This document shows, in pieces, positions 46,029 through 56,675 of a stretch of DNA of 64,000 nucleotides (position 1 is its first letter; each line of letters starts with the position of its first letter). The DNA is from Cyrtodaria siliqua (taxonomy: Eukaryota > Mollusca > Bivalvia > Adapedonta > Hiatellidae): assembly GCA_037043455.1 (NCBI GenBank), contig JAWPHD010011509.1, positions 19,275-83,274 on the forward strand, read 5' to 3'. Below the pieces are notes generated by a model that saw only the letters and a program-made list of their open reading frames with translations, ran no database searches and was not told the DNA's origin. The position numbers and the translations under genes are program-made.

Positions 46029-48055
46029 AATGCACAACATACTTTTCTTTGTTTTTCAACGTCGTGACAAGATTATTAACATTGCAAGATCCCAATTTAG
46101 ACTTTTGTTTTAAATTTTTACTATAGTCTGACAACCACTCATGTTTTATATTTAAACTTTCTGGGGCAAGAGGATAATCATTATGCGAGTCATGCAGTTT
46201 CTTGGGATACTTGATATCGCACTCAACAATATAATTTGATTTTCCTTTTTCGAACTTATCAACCCACTTGAAGTTGCCAGTAGGCAACGGTTGACACATA
46301 GCCCACCCATACAAGTTATTAGCATCAAGATATATTATGTACTTGCTTCCTTTTTTCTTGTCATAGTTTTTCATATATATTATTGTTACCCTGTGAATAT
46401 AACTTGTGCCACCTCTTAATCCTTTTTCCACAATCAATTATTGAGCAATATCAGCTATTAGATCAAATTGGATACCAGTCATCTTAAGGCATGCATCCCA
46501 GGCTAAACCAGGACTACTGAAGTAATGGCAAGGATCTAATTTGTAATACTCGATACACATTTTTCTAAAGTTTTCAAAAACGTCTGCAAGCAGCAGCACA
46601 TCAGTCTTAAGATACGGATCATGATATTTTCCCATATTTTTAATCTTGAATATTTTCCATACTTTTTTAGTATGTTCATAATCTGCATCTGAAATGTGTT
46701 CATCATTTAATTGAGAATAAAAGCTATCTTTGCCAGGTAATTTAGTTTCTTTAAAATGTTCAAAATGTTCAAAATGTTCATGTAATCATAAGGATAAACA
46801 CCTTTTCTTGTCATCAAAGTATTTTTGCGAGGTGTATTGAAACGAGGGGATGTTTTTTACTAAATTTTCTAATGACTGAGACATAAACTGAAAACTGTCA
46901 ATAGACACTAAACTTTTTCCTAACATGAAAGCCATATACTTTTCCATGTTATTCGGTATGACATTTATTGTTTGTTTAAACTTTCCGATGTGTTGCATTA
47001 TAAAGTGAGAATCATAACCTCTCAAATTATGAAACACGACAGGTATTGTTTTAGTTAGTCTGAAATTAATATTACATATGTCATGAGCGCTTCCTCTGTA
47101 CTTCCTAGTTATATGACAATGATCTCTAACTTTTCTAACAGAGTTTTCATATGCTACTGTACGACCTGGGTCTTTTTTTGCAAGAGTTATTGAAAAAGCA
47201 TTACCACAAATATGACATGATTTAGATTTTTGGAATTTAGCTTCTTTTTCCGACGACATCACCAAATCTTTCTTAAAATGTGTATTCATAGTTTTTTTGC
47301 ACCACTTTTCTTCTTCTATCATTTTTTTCTAAAAACTTGTTAACAGCATTTGGTCCTCTGTATGTTACAGCTGGTTTTGAATATTGATCATCATAACAAC
47401 AAATAACCTTATACCCATAACTGCAATCAGTATGCTTTTGATACGCTTTTGTATATGATTTTTTATGATTGTTTGATACTGAAGAAATAGTTTCAGTTAT
47501 CGCCTCAAAATCAGCATATATAACAAACGGAACCATTAGTTGCCTGTCATAGTTTTTAAACTTAACTTTTCATTCTTATGTGGCATTTCTACTGCTTGCT
47601 TACCATTATGTGAAAGACATATAGGTTTGTGTTTTTCCAGAACTCTTTCTAATGTAAAGCACTGCAGGCACGTTTTACAAAACCATTTTTTTGCTTGTGC
47701 TTTGTTTGGTTAAACATTAATTTGTTAAAATATTTCATCCACACGTAATGATTTTTTTTCTTCTTCAGTGATTAAAAGCATATCACAAGTTTCTTTTGCT
47801 TTTTTTGTTGATATGTGCAAAGGATATACTTGATTATTTTCATACCCAAATATATTAAAGCAAATGTTATTTTGTTTTTCTATTTTTGGTATTTGTTTTA
47901 TTGTAACAGGAAATGTTATTCCTTTGTAATTTAGATCTCCAATATGTTTTTTATACTTCATTGTCTTTTTCATTTTTTATATTTATTAAGCCTTTCTAGC
48001 ATTTGCAAGTTCTTTCGGTAATATTAAATACGAGCTACTTCGCAAAGGCTTATAT

Positions 48056-49093
48056 GCAGTCCCGCATATTGAAGGTTATATGATTCCTACATATCCTTCT
48101 CTTCTGTCTGGGGCGGCTCTAATTAACCTTAGATAATGTGTTGATACGCCATTAAAAAATATATGATCAAGAAGCTACTGTTTAACACTGTAAAAGGGAA
48201 AATATTTCCTGGCAGAGGGAGGTTAACAAGCATGTACTGGAGTCAGGCATATGAAAGACTAAATGAATCCATTGAAGAATTGATTTTTTAAGGATTTAAT
48301 TCAGTATTTAGATCTTTCGACAGGCTATGCAAAATATTATGCCAGTTTAAAATGTATGAAATCCGAGACACTTCTCGCTAAATTTAAACTAGCTTATGTT
48401 TTTCATAACCCGTAAAAATATCGAAATATTGAATTTAATCCTTTTATGTACTTGGTAACAGTGACGCTGCCAACCTGGCAGGCTTTTTTTATAGCAACAT
48501 ACGACAGTTCTCAAGTTAATCAAATGAATAAACTATACCCTGTTTGCTTTAGCTCTGCCCAAAACCTAAAAGTGTTATTTCACTGGGAATTTAAATGCAC
48601 CACATACACCTGTTTCGTTTAAGGTCAATGCAATAGAAATGTAAATATTGGGGTTTGAACGGTGGTAGTTAATGGCAAATTTACCATAAATAGCTTCATG
48701 GTGAATTTTCCATTCACTTTACGTTTATGGTAAATTTGCCAACCACTACCGTCATTAAACCTCAGGAATACCGAAAATTAGTTAATCAATTCTTAAATAC
48801 ACATTATTTACCTGTTGTTATAGTATCAATAATAATGTGCCTTGGGAGGTTGGTAATGATAAAATCATAAATAGTGCAAGAAAGATAAAATATCATCAGT
48901 GTATTCAGTTTATACTTCAGAATAGCCATTTTCTATTCAGAGACACCAGATTGAGCAATTAGCTCCATAAACTGAAAAGTATTTGAAACTAGGCGCGTAT
49001 ATAATTTTTTCAAAGTTGTGCTAATAAGCTGTAAAAACAAGGTATCAAGATCCAAATTATATCATTCATCCGCCAGTTACTAGTGATGGGCAA
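48056..49093 (+). repeat. 1-kb repeat, copy 2, inserted in the polymerase
   Basis: Matches 25911-26879 from CAGTCCCG.. to CTAGTGATGGGCAAT. It separates the N-terminal polymerase segment from the rest and appears to have replaced part of it. Relative to copy 1 it has an extra ~80 bp near 48600-48710 (GGTTTGAACGGTGGTAG). Confidence 0.85.
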
Positions 49094-49599
49094 TTTGTAA
49101 AGATACAAAATAAATTGTAATTAAAATTACATATTTGGCATATTAATATTAATTGTCTAAGACATATTCGATTTATGTAGTGTGCTTCTAGTGTCTCAAT
49201 TTGCCAACCACTTTCCATCTGAATGCAAGTTCCAGCTCTATTTACAATTTCCTCACGTGCTTTATCCAACGTCTTGACTATTTCATTTTCGAATAATATT
49301 GTTGCCGCTCTTGAATTAAAGTAAGCTGTTTTGTATGTGGCTGCAGAGCCTGTTTCTTTGTCTCCCATCGATGTTTTTTTAAAAGTATGTTTCACATCAA
49401 CACTTAATTTAAAGCCACCGGTTTTTCTTAGTCCGTTTTAAGAAATTTTATAACGCTTGGTTGCGTCTTCTGCAGTTTAGCGAGCGGGTCATTACTGATA
49501 ACATTTATTTTAATAGCCTTGCTATACTGTTTTGGGGATGTTTCAATTTCTCGGGTACTCATTATATAATATTACACGAGATTATTTTTTAAGCCTATA

Positions 49600-50230
49600 A
49601 TTATTCTATTTAAAGATGCTCTACCTATATATTTTTGTCCACCAATTGATATAAACTTTACTTAATTGTAAAGAGGACTATGAAAAAGGTAAACGGCAAT
49701 AATTTCACCCCATGTAATATGCGTTTTGCTGGGGAAAAACAGGATAGAAAAGATCGGATTTTTGAAATTGTATTCGTAATTGTTTTAGACAAGCCGATTA
49801 CGGAGATTTTCCGATCTTATTCGTTTACAATCGGAACTGCCTTGTCGGATTGGCGACGAGTTCCGATCGAACTATCGTTTACTATCGGAACTGCCCCGAG
49901 TAGTTTGTTTTCGTTCAACTGAATGGCATTACGCATGTCCGATAAAATCGTAAAAACTCGTAGTTCTCCGGCAGGAATAAACGGCTGGGCAGCATTTTAT
50001 TCAAGATATTGTTTTGATCATAATTAATAATTTACAGAACTGGAATACGAACCTTGATGCTTCTTAGAATACTCATAAAATAGCTTTGTACACATATAAA
50101 TGCAGTAATATTGAGTATTTAATATTTTACATTAAAAATCGCGTAGATATAGGTAGTTCATCTTTAATTATTTCAAAGTAAAATATTTGCTTCCTGGTTA
50201 GATTATATTTTTTTTATTTATCCATACATA
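49600..50230. other. Polinton interior without recognised gene
   Basis: An 80-codon + strand ORF (49680-49922) contains two S-F-T-I-G-T-A blocks arising from a short direct repeat (TTTAC(A/T)ATCGGAACTGCC) and has no known domain. The rest is AT-rich. An integrase might be expected in such a gap, but no HHCC or D,D,E pattern was seen. Confidence 0.4.
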
Positions 50231-50541
50231 ATGATATCAATTCCTTTGTCTAACAAAATGCTGTAGTAAGTAATAAAAGAATCCTCAGTTAAAAGACCAC
50301 GAGTTGCTGAAGAAATTTGTTTTTTTACAAAAAGCATGCAGCCTGTTTATATCTGATTTGTTATTTTCCATGGTAATTGTAGTTGTTGTGCTATGGTTAT
50401 AATTATTTTAGTCAAATCTTGAAAGTTTGTAAAAACTATTAACTCTTTGTCAAGTTTAGTTGTATTTTCAAAATCAACCATTTGAGCATATGTCTTTTGA
50501 TCTTCCTTAAAGTTTTTGATTTCCTTTTCTACTTGTTCCAT
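50231..50541 (-). pseudogene. small helical Polinton protein, probably frameshifted
   Basis: From ATG 50541, just after TAATATTATA, 64 codons encode a charged helical peptide (M-E-Q-V-E-K-E-I-K-N-F). The stop at 50347 is followed in another frame by about 39 codons (M-L-F-V-K-K-Q ... D-I-I-M-Y-G, to 50231), which may be the original C-terminus. Neighbouring genes and promoter style suggest a real element gene. Function unknown. Confidence 0.5.
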
Positions 50542-50608
50542 TATAATATTACATAAGATAATATTTTTTAAGCTTATATTTAAATATATAATTCTATAGT
50601 ATAGTATA

Positions 50609-51041
50609 ATGAATTGCAAATATTGTAAAAGAGTTTTAGATATTATTGATCCTCCTGGAGTGTGTTCAGTTTACATTATTTTACATGACTAATAAAAAGA
50701 AGCTTTGTAAATATTGTACCAGAGCCAAGCTGTGTTACAAGTGTACTTATGCATGTATAAATTGTAACGATACTTGTAAAGTTTTCGATAATGAACGTAT
50801 CTATTTTAATTGTGGCACTCACAACGGTTACAATCTTATTGCAGGTTACAAGTACAACCGAAAGAAAACTACTTACCACAGAAAGTACCATTTGGATAAA
50901 TACTTGGTAGCATATGATTTGTCTTCTACAAATAGACAAAGATTTGAAGATTTGTTTTACAAAATTGTAAAGATTTTGGATAAAACAGAGGGTCGGAAAA
51001 GATCAATCAAATTTGAATACATTTTTCAGAAAATATTTTAA
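50609..51041 (+). pseudogene. cysteine-rich zinc-binding Polinton protein (frameshifted)
   Basis: ATG 50609 opens with M-N-C-K-Y-C-K, a CxxC knuckle. After a frameshift near 50680 the frame continues with C-K-Y-C, C-Y-K-C, C-I-N-C and C-K-V-F, then an F-N-C-G loop and a basic C-terminal half (Y-K-Y-N-R-K-K, H-R-K-Y-H-L-D-K-Y-L). The architecture of several CxxC pairs plus a basic tail, beside the packaging genes, loosely recalls the poxvirus-type late transcription factor 3 family of some Polintons and giant viruses. That assignment is only a guess. About 140 residues would be expected. Confidence 0.55.
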
Positions 51042-51131
51042 ATATTAAAAATAAAAAAAGAAACAAAACCGATTAAAACAAAATCTACTAGAGAAAAGTA
51101 CGATAGGATATGGAAACAAGTTGAAAAAGAA

Positions 51132-51565
51132 TTACGACTGGATACCATGACCGTTTAACTTGAACCTTTTCATATACATTTCCAGAGGTTCTGTAAAATT
51201 ATCATTCTTTTGAATCTTTAATATTTTATTAATGGTAATCCTAATTACATCTTCATCATTTTCTAGTCCTATTGTTGTTTGGACATATGATAGAAGTTGT
51301 TTAAAACTCCTATGATGTGTTTTTAACAAAGTCTTTTTTTCTGCTATTCTTGTTTTGCTAGCTAAAACAGCAACTATTGGAGAACTGCGCCAACTACAGC
51401 CACGAAAACAGGAATTGCTGGAACTAATGCTAGAACAGCACCACAACCAATTATTCCACTGGTAATCTGTAATGTTGTGTTTATAATACCGCACAATTTA
51501 TAACTGCGTCTGTATGCAGCTACAAGTCGCGTCAAGTTATCAATTAATTATTCTTTAGTTTTCAT
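51132..51565 (-). pseudogene. small membrane-associated Polinton protein, broken
   Basis: It starts at ATG 51565 with the element's promoter pattern (TCTAACTGTAATTATAC) directly upstream. After five codons a stop or frameshift occurs. The continuing frame is hydrophobic with small residues (I-I-G-C-G-A-V-L-A-L-V-P-A-I-P-V-F-V-A-V-V), a likely membrane hairpin. After a further shift it runs into a basic helical tail to 51132 (S-K-T-R-I-A-E-K-K, M-Y-M-K-R-F-K-L). Polintons commonly carry such a protein of unknown role near the ATPase. Confidence 0.6.
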
Positions 51566-51589
51566 GTATAATTACAGTTAGATAATAAT

Positions 51590-52731
51590 TTAATCAAGAT
51601 TTTTAGAAAATAGTTGCTCATGTTCTTTGGGTGATATTTTACCTATTTTTAATAATTCATCGATTATGCTAATACCTTTATTTATTAGCTGTGGACTATT
51701 ATTTCCTGATTCGATACTTCCGCATACTAACTCCAAATCATTAACCAAATCATCAGGACTATTGTAATATTCAACATCAACACAACCTCCTAAAATCTTT
51801 TTGAACTTTGAAGAACCTTTATGAATTGGTAAACCAGATAATTCTGTTGGTTTCTTAAAAGCATTTTGAGACAGCTTCGGATACGTTTTTTATTATTGTA
51901 ACGCTTTGTCTTCAAGTCTACAAAATCATCGTCTACTTTTAGGTCTAGCACAACTGCCTCTCCTTGTTTGGTAATAAGTTTGTGATGACCAACAAGCTTA
52001 GGTAAATCAATTTGTAACACTCCATAGTGACCATCTTTGTCGACTTTGTAGGAATTTTTATTTTGTTGTATTCCTACCCATGAAACGGTTTTTCTAGCTG
52101 AAATGAGTTTGCTTAACGAAATTATTTCATTAATCCTACTTCTATAATCTACTAAAGCTTTTGATTCGTTTATTAGAGCTTGCTTATCTAGCTCATATGC
52201 TGTTTTTCTTATTGCATTTTTTTCTTTTGTTATCTGCTTAGATAGGATACCCATGTCACGTCAAATTGAATTGATTTTATTAGAAACGTCTGTAAGCAAT
52301 GGTTCAAAATTATACTCTTCAGTTGTTGCTGAATTTCGGACTAATTCCTCTGGTGAAGGATAGTTATATGCTTTTATCACGGCTTCATTAATACCAACAT
52401 TAAAATTACTATCGAATTTTGCTGTACGAGGTTCTTCATCAAATAACCGGGGTATTCCCTAGTACGCTTTTTGTTCTTGTACTTCCTCGCCTATTGCTGC
52501 TGAAAGAGCGGCTAATTGCTGACTTATTTTCGGAAGAGAAGCTAACTGCTCGGTTAGCTGTTCTGACTGACTTTTTATTTCGCTAGTTACAGGTTTAAAT
52601 ATTTCTTTGTATAAATCACGGCTAGCTCCTTTTTCTAGTCTTTTTTGAATAACTTTATTCTCGTATTCTTTAACAAGCTCACTCGCTTTTCGCATCTTAT
52701 CTGCTAATTCTTTCCATTTTAACAAAGACAT
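51590..52731 (-). pseudogene. ~380-codon coiled-coil Polinton protein with two stops and a frameshift
   Basis: From ATG 52731 (promoter TCTAACCTTATATTATAC upstream) a helical Lys/Glu-rich N-terminus (E-L-A-D-K-M-R-K) leads to a Q-rich coiled coil. An in-frame TAG near 52459 and TGA near 52264 interrupt it, but the same frame continues on both sides. The central part (D-K-D-G-H-Y-G-V-L) precedes a frameshift near 51890. The remainder (Y-P-K-L-S-Q-N to F-S-K-N-L-D) reaches TAA at 51590. The protein is a conserved-looking Polinton ORF of unknown function, possibly virion-associated. Confidence 0.65.
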
Positions 52732-52901
52732 GTATAATATAAGGTTAGATTAAAATAAGTTAAATTAAGATAAGTTAAGATAATTTTAAGACAAGTTTAA
52801 GATCGGTTTATTTTCGCGTCTTAGCTTCCTCAGCTACCTTTCGCACTGTGTTTATATGCATGTTCATATGCATTTATACGTCCATTATTTTATTTCCATC
52901 T

Positions 52902-53105
52902 TTAAATCCATTCCTCCGAAGTTGTGGCTTTCGTTTTCTTCTTGGCTGGAGGCTTAGTCCCTTTTTCAGCTGCAGGCTTAGTCGCTTTTTTTTTTTTTCT
53001 TATAAGTTTGAGATTTGCATGCGCCTTTGAAGCCTCTAATTGTATTTTAGCCAGTTTGTTTTCCAGACGTGTTATCTCACCAGGAGATTCAGATTTGTTT
53101 AACAT
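52902..53105 (-). CDS. basic coiled-coil protein, Lys/Ala/Pro tail
   Basis: The product has 67 codons: a heptad-like helix (I-T-R-L-E-N-K-L-A-K-I-Q-L-E) then K-K-K-K-A-T-K-P-A-A-E-K-G-T-K-P-P-A-K-K-K. The tail resembles nucleic-acid-condensing histone-H1-like tails. It lies immediately downstream of the YCG-motif gene, on the same strand. No lesion is visible in this short frame. A DNA-binding core role is inference. Confidence 0.55.
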   Translation of the reverse strand: MLNKSESPGEITRLENKLAKIQLEASKAHANLKLIRKKKKATKPAAEKGTKPPAKKKTKATTSEEWI

Positions 53106-53110
53106 TTTAT

Positions 53111-53370
53111 TTATTTGTGTTTTTTTTCTGCTTCTAATCTATCAAATAAATCATATTTGGTTGTTCTTCTGTTTTTGACAGACTTCCTGGATTTTTAATT
53201 TTTTGTCTCCTGGCAGGATCTAAATATTTTTGTTTTGTAGGCTTTGGGATATTCTGTTTAACTTGTTTCAATCCGTAATATCTAACTTGATTAGTTTTGA
53301 AACATTCTGCATCTGTTCCAAGTTGTTTACCACGGGGGATTTCCTTTATTCCACAATACACTTTAGACAT
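53111..53370 (-). pseudogene. small conserved Polinton protein with Y-C-G and R-Y-Y-G motifs
   Basis: ATG 53370 follows TCTAACTATTATTATAT. Its first ~45 residues contain V-Y-C-G, G-K-Q-L-G-T, E-C-F and V-R-Y-Y-G-L, the signature of a short protein found in Polintons and some large DNA viruses. A frameshift near 53150 separates the last ~15 residues (D-R-L-E-A-E-K-K). The gene is divergent from the ATPase across a 33-bp promoter gap. Function unknown. Confidence 0.65.
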
Positions 53371-53403
53371 ATATAATAATAGTTAGATCCAAGTATTATT
53401 ATA
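53371..53403. promoter_or_regulatory. bidirectional AT-rich promoter between divergent Polinton genes
   Basis: The 33-bp gap is shared by the leftward Y-C-G gene and the rightward ATPase. Leftward it reads TCTAACTATTATTATAT before ATG, and rightward GATCCAAGTATTATTATA before ATG. Similar strings precede other starts in the element. Confidence 0.5.
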
Positions 53404-53991
53404 ATGGAAATTCCAAACTATGACATGAAGATAGAAAACGTTAATTTCAAACAGATATTGAACTTAATGCCAGACTGTTGTTTTAGGATGCTTGTATGCG
53501 GTGATTCAGGTTCTGGCAAGGCAAACACATTAGTTCACATGTTGTTAAAACCTTTAGTGTATTATGACAAGATTTATTTATTTGCGAAAAAGAATGGAAT
53601 TCCGGTTGAAGACATACTAGAATGTTTAAATGATGAAGTTATCCCTGTGAATGATTTGGATTCAGATAATCAGAAGATAGTCATTTTTGATGATAATGTT
53701 TGTGAACGCAATCAAAACCATATTATTAATTATTTCATCCGGGGAAGACATAAAAAATGTTGTGTAATTTATTTATCCCAATCTTATTACAAAACTCCCA
53801 AAGACATTCGGTTGAATTGCTGTCATTACATCTTTTTTGCAACTCCAAGTATAAATGAAATTAACTTGCTTTCCAGAGAACACGACGTAAGCAAAGATCA
53901 GTATAAAAAAGCAACTGACAAACAGTATGATTTTCTGTATCTTGATCGTCATAGGAAGTTAGCAAAGCGTACCTTCATCGGTGAAATTTAA
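53404..53991 (+). CDS. A32-like genome-packaging ATPase of the Polinton
   Basis: 195 codons, close to full length for Polinton ATPases, are uninterrupted. The Walker A region is G-D-S-G-S-G-K-A-N at about residues 34-42, where family members have Thr or Ser after the Lys, so this Ala probably weakens nucleotide and Mg binding. Walker B is K-I-V-I-F-D-D at about residues 91-97. A later L-S-Q-S-Y-Y-K-T-P-K fits the sensor region of FtsK/HerA-type packaging ATPases. The role is pumping DNA into capsids. It is the best-preserved gene of the element, flanked by the Y-C-G gene (divergent) and the fibre-like gene (20 bp downstream). Confidence 0.9.
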   Translation: MEIPNYDMKIENVNFKQILNLMPDCCFRMLVCGDSGSGKANTLVHMLLKPLVYYDKIYLFAKKNGIPVEDILECLNDEVIPVNDLDSDNQKIVIFDDNVCERNQNHIINYFIRGRHKKCCVIYLSQSYYKTPKDIRLNCCHYIFFATPSINEINLLSREHDVSKDQYKKATDKQYDFLYLDRHRKLAKRTFIGEI

Positions 53992-54010
53992 TCTAATCAT
54001 ATTATATATA

Positions 54011-55460
54011 ACGGGGCTTTTTAATGATCTTGGTGAGGAAGTTACTACTGACAGTGTTACTATTACAAATTTTGGTATTGTGCTGTCTGAGTATGTAAAA
54101 CACAAACACTTGGTTAATTATATTCACAAGGGTAAAAACCAGGAACATTTTTTAAAAAGTGATCTTAACATGGATAATAATAAAATTACAAATCTGAGTA
54201 ATCCGGAAAAAGCAAATGATGCAGCAACAAAGCAATTTACTGTAAGAAGAGTAGCAAAGATCATACATGATTATAATATTGATAAAATTCCAGACATGAC
54301 GAAAAATTTAACAACAGGTGTTGATGATAAACTAAGTCAAATACAAACAAAGTTACAAGCAAACCGTGAAAAAATGATTGAAAACGGTTTAAAAGATGAA
54401 ATATAACTTTTGGGTGATACTTCAGATGAGTTAGAAAAGAAAGAAGATGGATTGGAAGAGAGTCAAAGCTACAAGAAATTAAATGAACAAATAAGATCTG
54501 GTGTTCAAAATAGTAATACACGGATTGGAGAAATCAATAAACAAATGGTTGATAACGATGAACTAGAAACTGCTATTGCTGATGCTTCAAAACAAATGAG
54601 AACTGCTTTTACTACTGAAATAACTCGAATTAAAGATTAAAGGCACAGATAAGCACTAACGTCGACGATATCAGCAAAGAGTTTGAAAATATCAAAAAGA
54701 AAATGGTTGGCAGAAAGACGCTGGACACTGCTTTGAGCAAATTGGTTGACAAAAATGAACTCTTAACTGCTATTGCTGGTGTTTCGAGACAAATGAGAGC
54801 TGCCCAGGATGACAGGAGAAAAGCTTTTGACAATGAAATAGCTTCTCTTAAAGAGCATAATCAAAAGTCTGATAGTCGCCACACAGCAGTTCTTGGTATA
54901 ATTGATGAGCTGAAAGTAAAAGTAGACTATTTAAGCCGGATTCTAATTCTTGAAGCTACAATAGATGATGGCACAAGTATTATGGAATATGACAATGGTT
55001 ATGTATCATATCAACACGAAAACCACTTGAAAGAACCAAACGTGATGCTTTTCTCGGGGCTTTTTCTCTCGTATATAGTTCACTTGTAAAAAGTGGAGAA
55101 TATGCTACAGAATATCCCGGTGCGGTGGTGGTAAACCTTCCCTCAATGCAATAATTGTAAAACCCGGGCGCTATATAGTTGAAGCAGACCTTACATATAC
55201 AGTTACACATACAGATATTGGTATAGAATATTTTACTTTGTTTAATCTAAGTGCTAGGGAGTCACTTGCTCGACCAAAAATAGAAAATGGCAAACGAATA
55301 CTAAAAGAAACACTTGAAGCATATCTTCCAAAATCTGAATATTGGACCATTTTTTCAGAGTATTTCAGGCATAAAATCTCACACTACGCAAGTTTTCAAT
55401 TTTGAAAAACTAGTTTTAAATTGTACTACAAAGGTGATTAATTTTAGCAAAAAATTATCC
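54011..55460 (+). pseudogene. tail-fibre-like virion protein, start codon lost and frame broken
   Basis: The frame opens right after TCTAATCATATTATATATA with ACG where ATG is expected, followed by G-L-F-N-D-L-G-E-E. Residues ~45-75 carry L-N-M-D-N-N-K-I-T-N-L and D-A-A-T-K-Q-F, a pattern typical of phage tail-fibre stalks. Long helical repeats follow (I-A-D-A-S-K-Q-M-R and I-A-G-V-S-R-Q-M-R are two related blocks), with an in-frame stop at 54404 and shifts near 54640 and 55090. A beta-rich end (G-R-Y-I-V-E-A-D-L) lies at 55160-55460. A host-attachment fibre is inferred from architecture and from its place between ATPase and minor capsid genes. Confidence 0.7.
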
Positions 55461-55472
55461 GTCCTATATTAT

Positions 55473-56223
55473 ATGGAACAAAAAATTGTATTATCATCAG
55501 AAAAAGCTTCAATAATTAATAGCTCAAATACACCGAGTAATTTTACAACTGTATTTGACAGACCATTAATACAAACAGTATGGCATTGGACTCGATAAGA
55601 TTAATTCTATGACTTACTCATGGTATAATATTATTGAAGATTTTAATAACAAAGTGATAAGGTATCACAATGGAACAGATTGGAAAACTATTAGTTTTGC
55701 AAATGGAAATTATAGTTATGCTGATATCGATAATTATATAAAAGAAGCATTGACTGTAAACGACGATTTAACCGATGACTCTCCTGTCCCGATAATAATT
55801 GAGTTTGATTTATCAAGTTTTAAATGTTTAGTTACCATTCATAATAATTTCATGCTTGATTTAAGAGAAAAAAACGTTCACACCTTAATTGGGTTTGACA
55901 AAGATGCAGTTATTAGAGAAACTAAATTTGGAACTGTAACACCAAACATAACAAATTCTATCGATACATTGAATATCCACTGTGATTTAATAAGTAATTC
56001 TATTGTTGATGGATCATAAGGGGATGTTATTTATGAAATATGTACAGCTGATCTTACGAGATCGTATCCTTTTAAAGAGGAATCAATAAGAGTCGGTTTC
56101 TGTGACGTAAACAAAACAATCATTAACAGTATTAATATTTACATAACCAATTTCTCCGGTAAAATTATTAATCTTAATGGGGTTCATACATCATTTCGAT
56201 TTGTTTTAAAGGAATTGATGTAA
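55473..56223 (+). pseudogene. Polinton minor capsid protein (single jelly roll, penton-like), broken
   Basis: ATG 55473 follows TCCTATATTAT. The N-terminus M-E-Q-K-I-V-L-S-S and the segments Y-S-W-Y-N-I, W-K-T-I-S-F, D-I-D-N-Y-I and L-I-G-F-D occur in the order seen in Polinton minor capsid proteins. The C-terminal part (I-Y-I-T-N-F-S-G-K-I-I-N) continues to TAA 56221. A frameshift lies near 55598, stops occur, and the frame shifts again near 56015. The role would be the pentameric vertex of an icosahedral shell. The gene lies upstream of the major capsid gene. Confidence 0.8.
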
Positions 56224-56234
56224 CATAAGTTATA

Positions 56235-56647
56235 TATGACACATCTAAAAATGTTTACGACACTAGCACGGAAACATATACTCAAGTTGATCGATTAACT
56301 GGAGCTGGTATATTTGACATTTTTCAAAAGTTGGATCAAAAATATTTAGTGAGTCTGTGAAAACAGCAGGCAAGAAAGCATTAGAAACTGCTGGAATACA
56401 TATCATAGAGAGTGGTTGTAAAAATCTTGGAGATGAAGTAGGAAAAATGGCTGCTGTTAAGTTAGTTTCAGTTATTAAACCTAAACCAAAAGGTGAGATA
56501 ATATTAAAAGCTGCCACAAAAGATGTAGCTAAAGATGTAGCTGATAATATAATGGAAGAAGATGGACATACAATATTTAATAGAATACTTTCCCGGGAGG
56601 GGAACCAAAAGTACAAATGTTCATGCAAGAATAAAATGATCAATTAA
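56235..56647 (+). pseudogene. small Ala/Lys/Gly-rich Polinton protein, frameshifted
   Basis: It starts after AGTTATAT at ATG 56235 but shifts frame within a few codons. An early frame has T-G-A-G-I-F-D-I-F, and the main frame (56340-56647) has K-T-A-G-K-K-A-L-E-T-A-G and L-G-D-E-V-G-K-M-A. The amphipathic, glycine/alanine-rich profile resembles the small virion or membrane-active proteins encoded between the two capsid genes in Polintons. Specific function unknown. Confidence 0.5.
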
Positions 56648-56675
56648 AAAAAAATCTAATTACTAGTATACATAG

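Larger units (their letters stand above)
44786..49563 (-). pseudogene. Polinton protein-primed family B DNA polymerase, broken
   Basis: Reading leftward from ATG at 49563, an N-terminal domain (with S-G-W-x-I-E-x-L-E-x-H-Y) is followed by the Y-P-L-H-I-S segment (47973-47725) and a CxxC zinc-finger-like stretch (about 47680). Exo I follows as Y-A-D-F-E-A (47500). A C-H-I-C/D-H-C-H finger and Exo II N-L-R-G-Y-D-S-H (47322-46786) precede Exo III Y-L-K-T-D-V-L (46610). Motif A is L-D-A-N-N-L-Y-G-W (46310), then come the motif B region N-N-S-V-F-G-K-T (45520) and Y-D-F-H-Y-N-Y (44809-44786). The family copies the element with protein priming. Lesions are several frameshifts, insertions at 45687, 44810 and 48056, and absence of the D-T-D-S metal-binding motif. 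Non-functional. Confidence 0.92.

Noticed and set aside
49680..49922. Possible Polinton integrase or other gene
   Set aside because: No zinc-binding HHCC or D,D,E pattern. The ORF contains a short direct repeat and no known motif.
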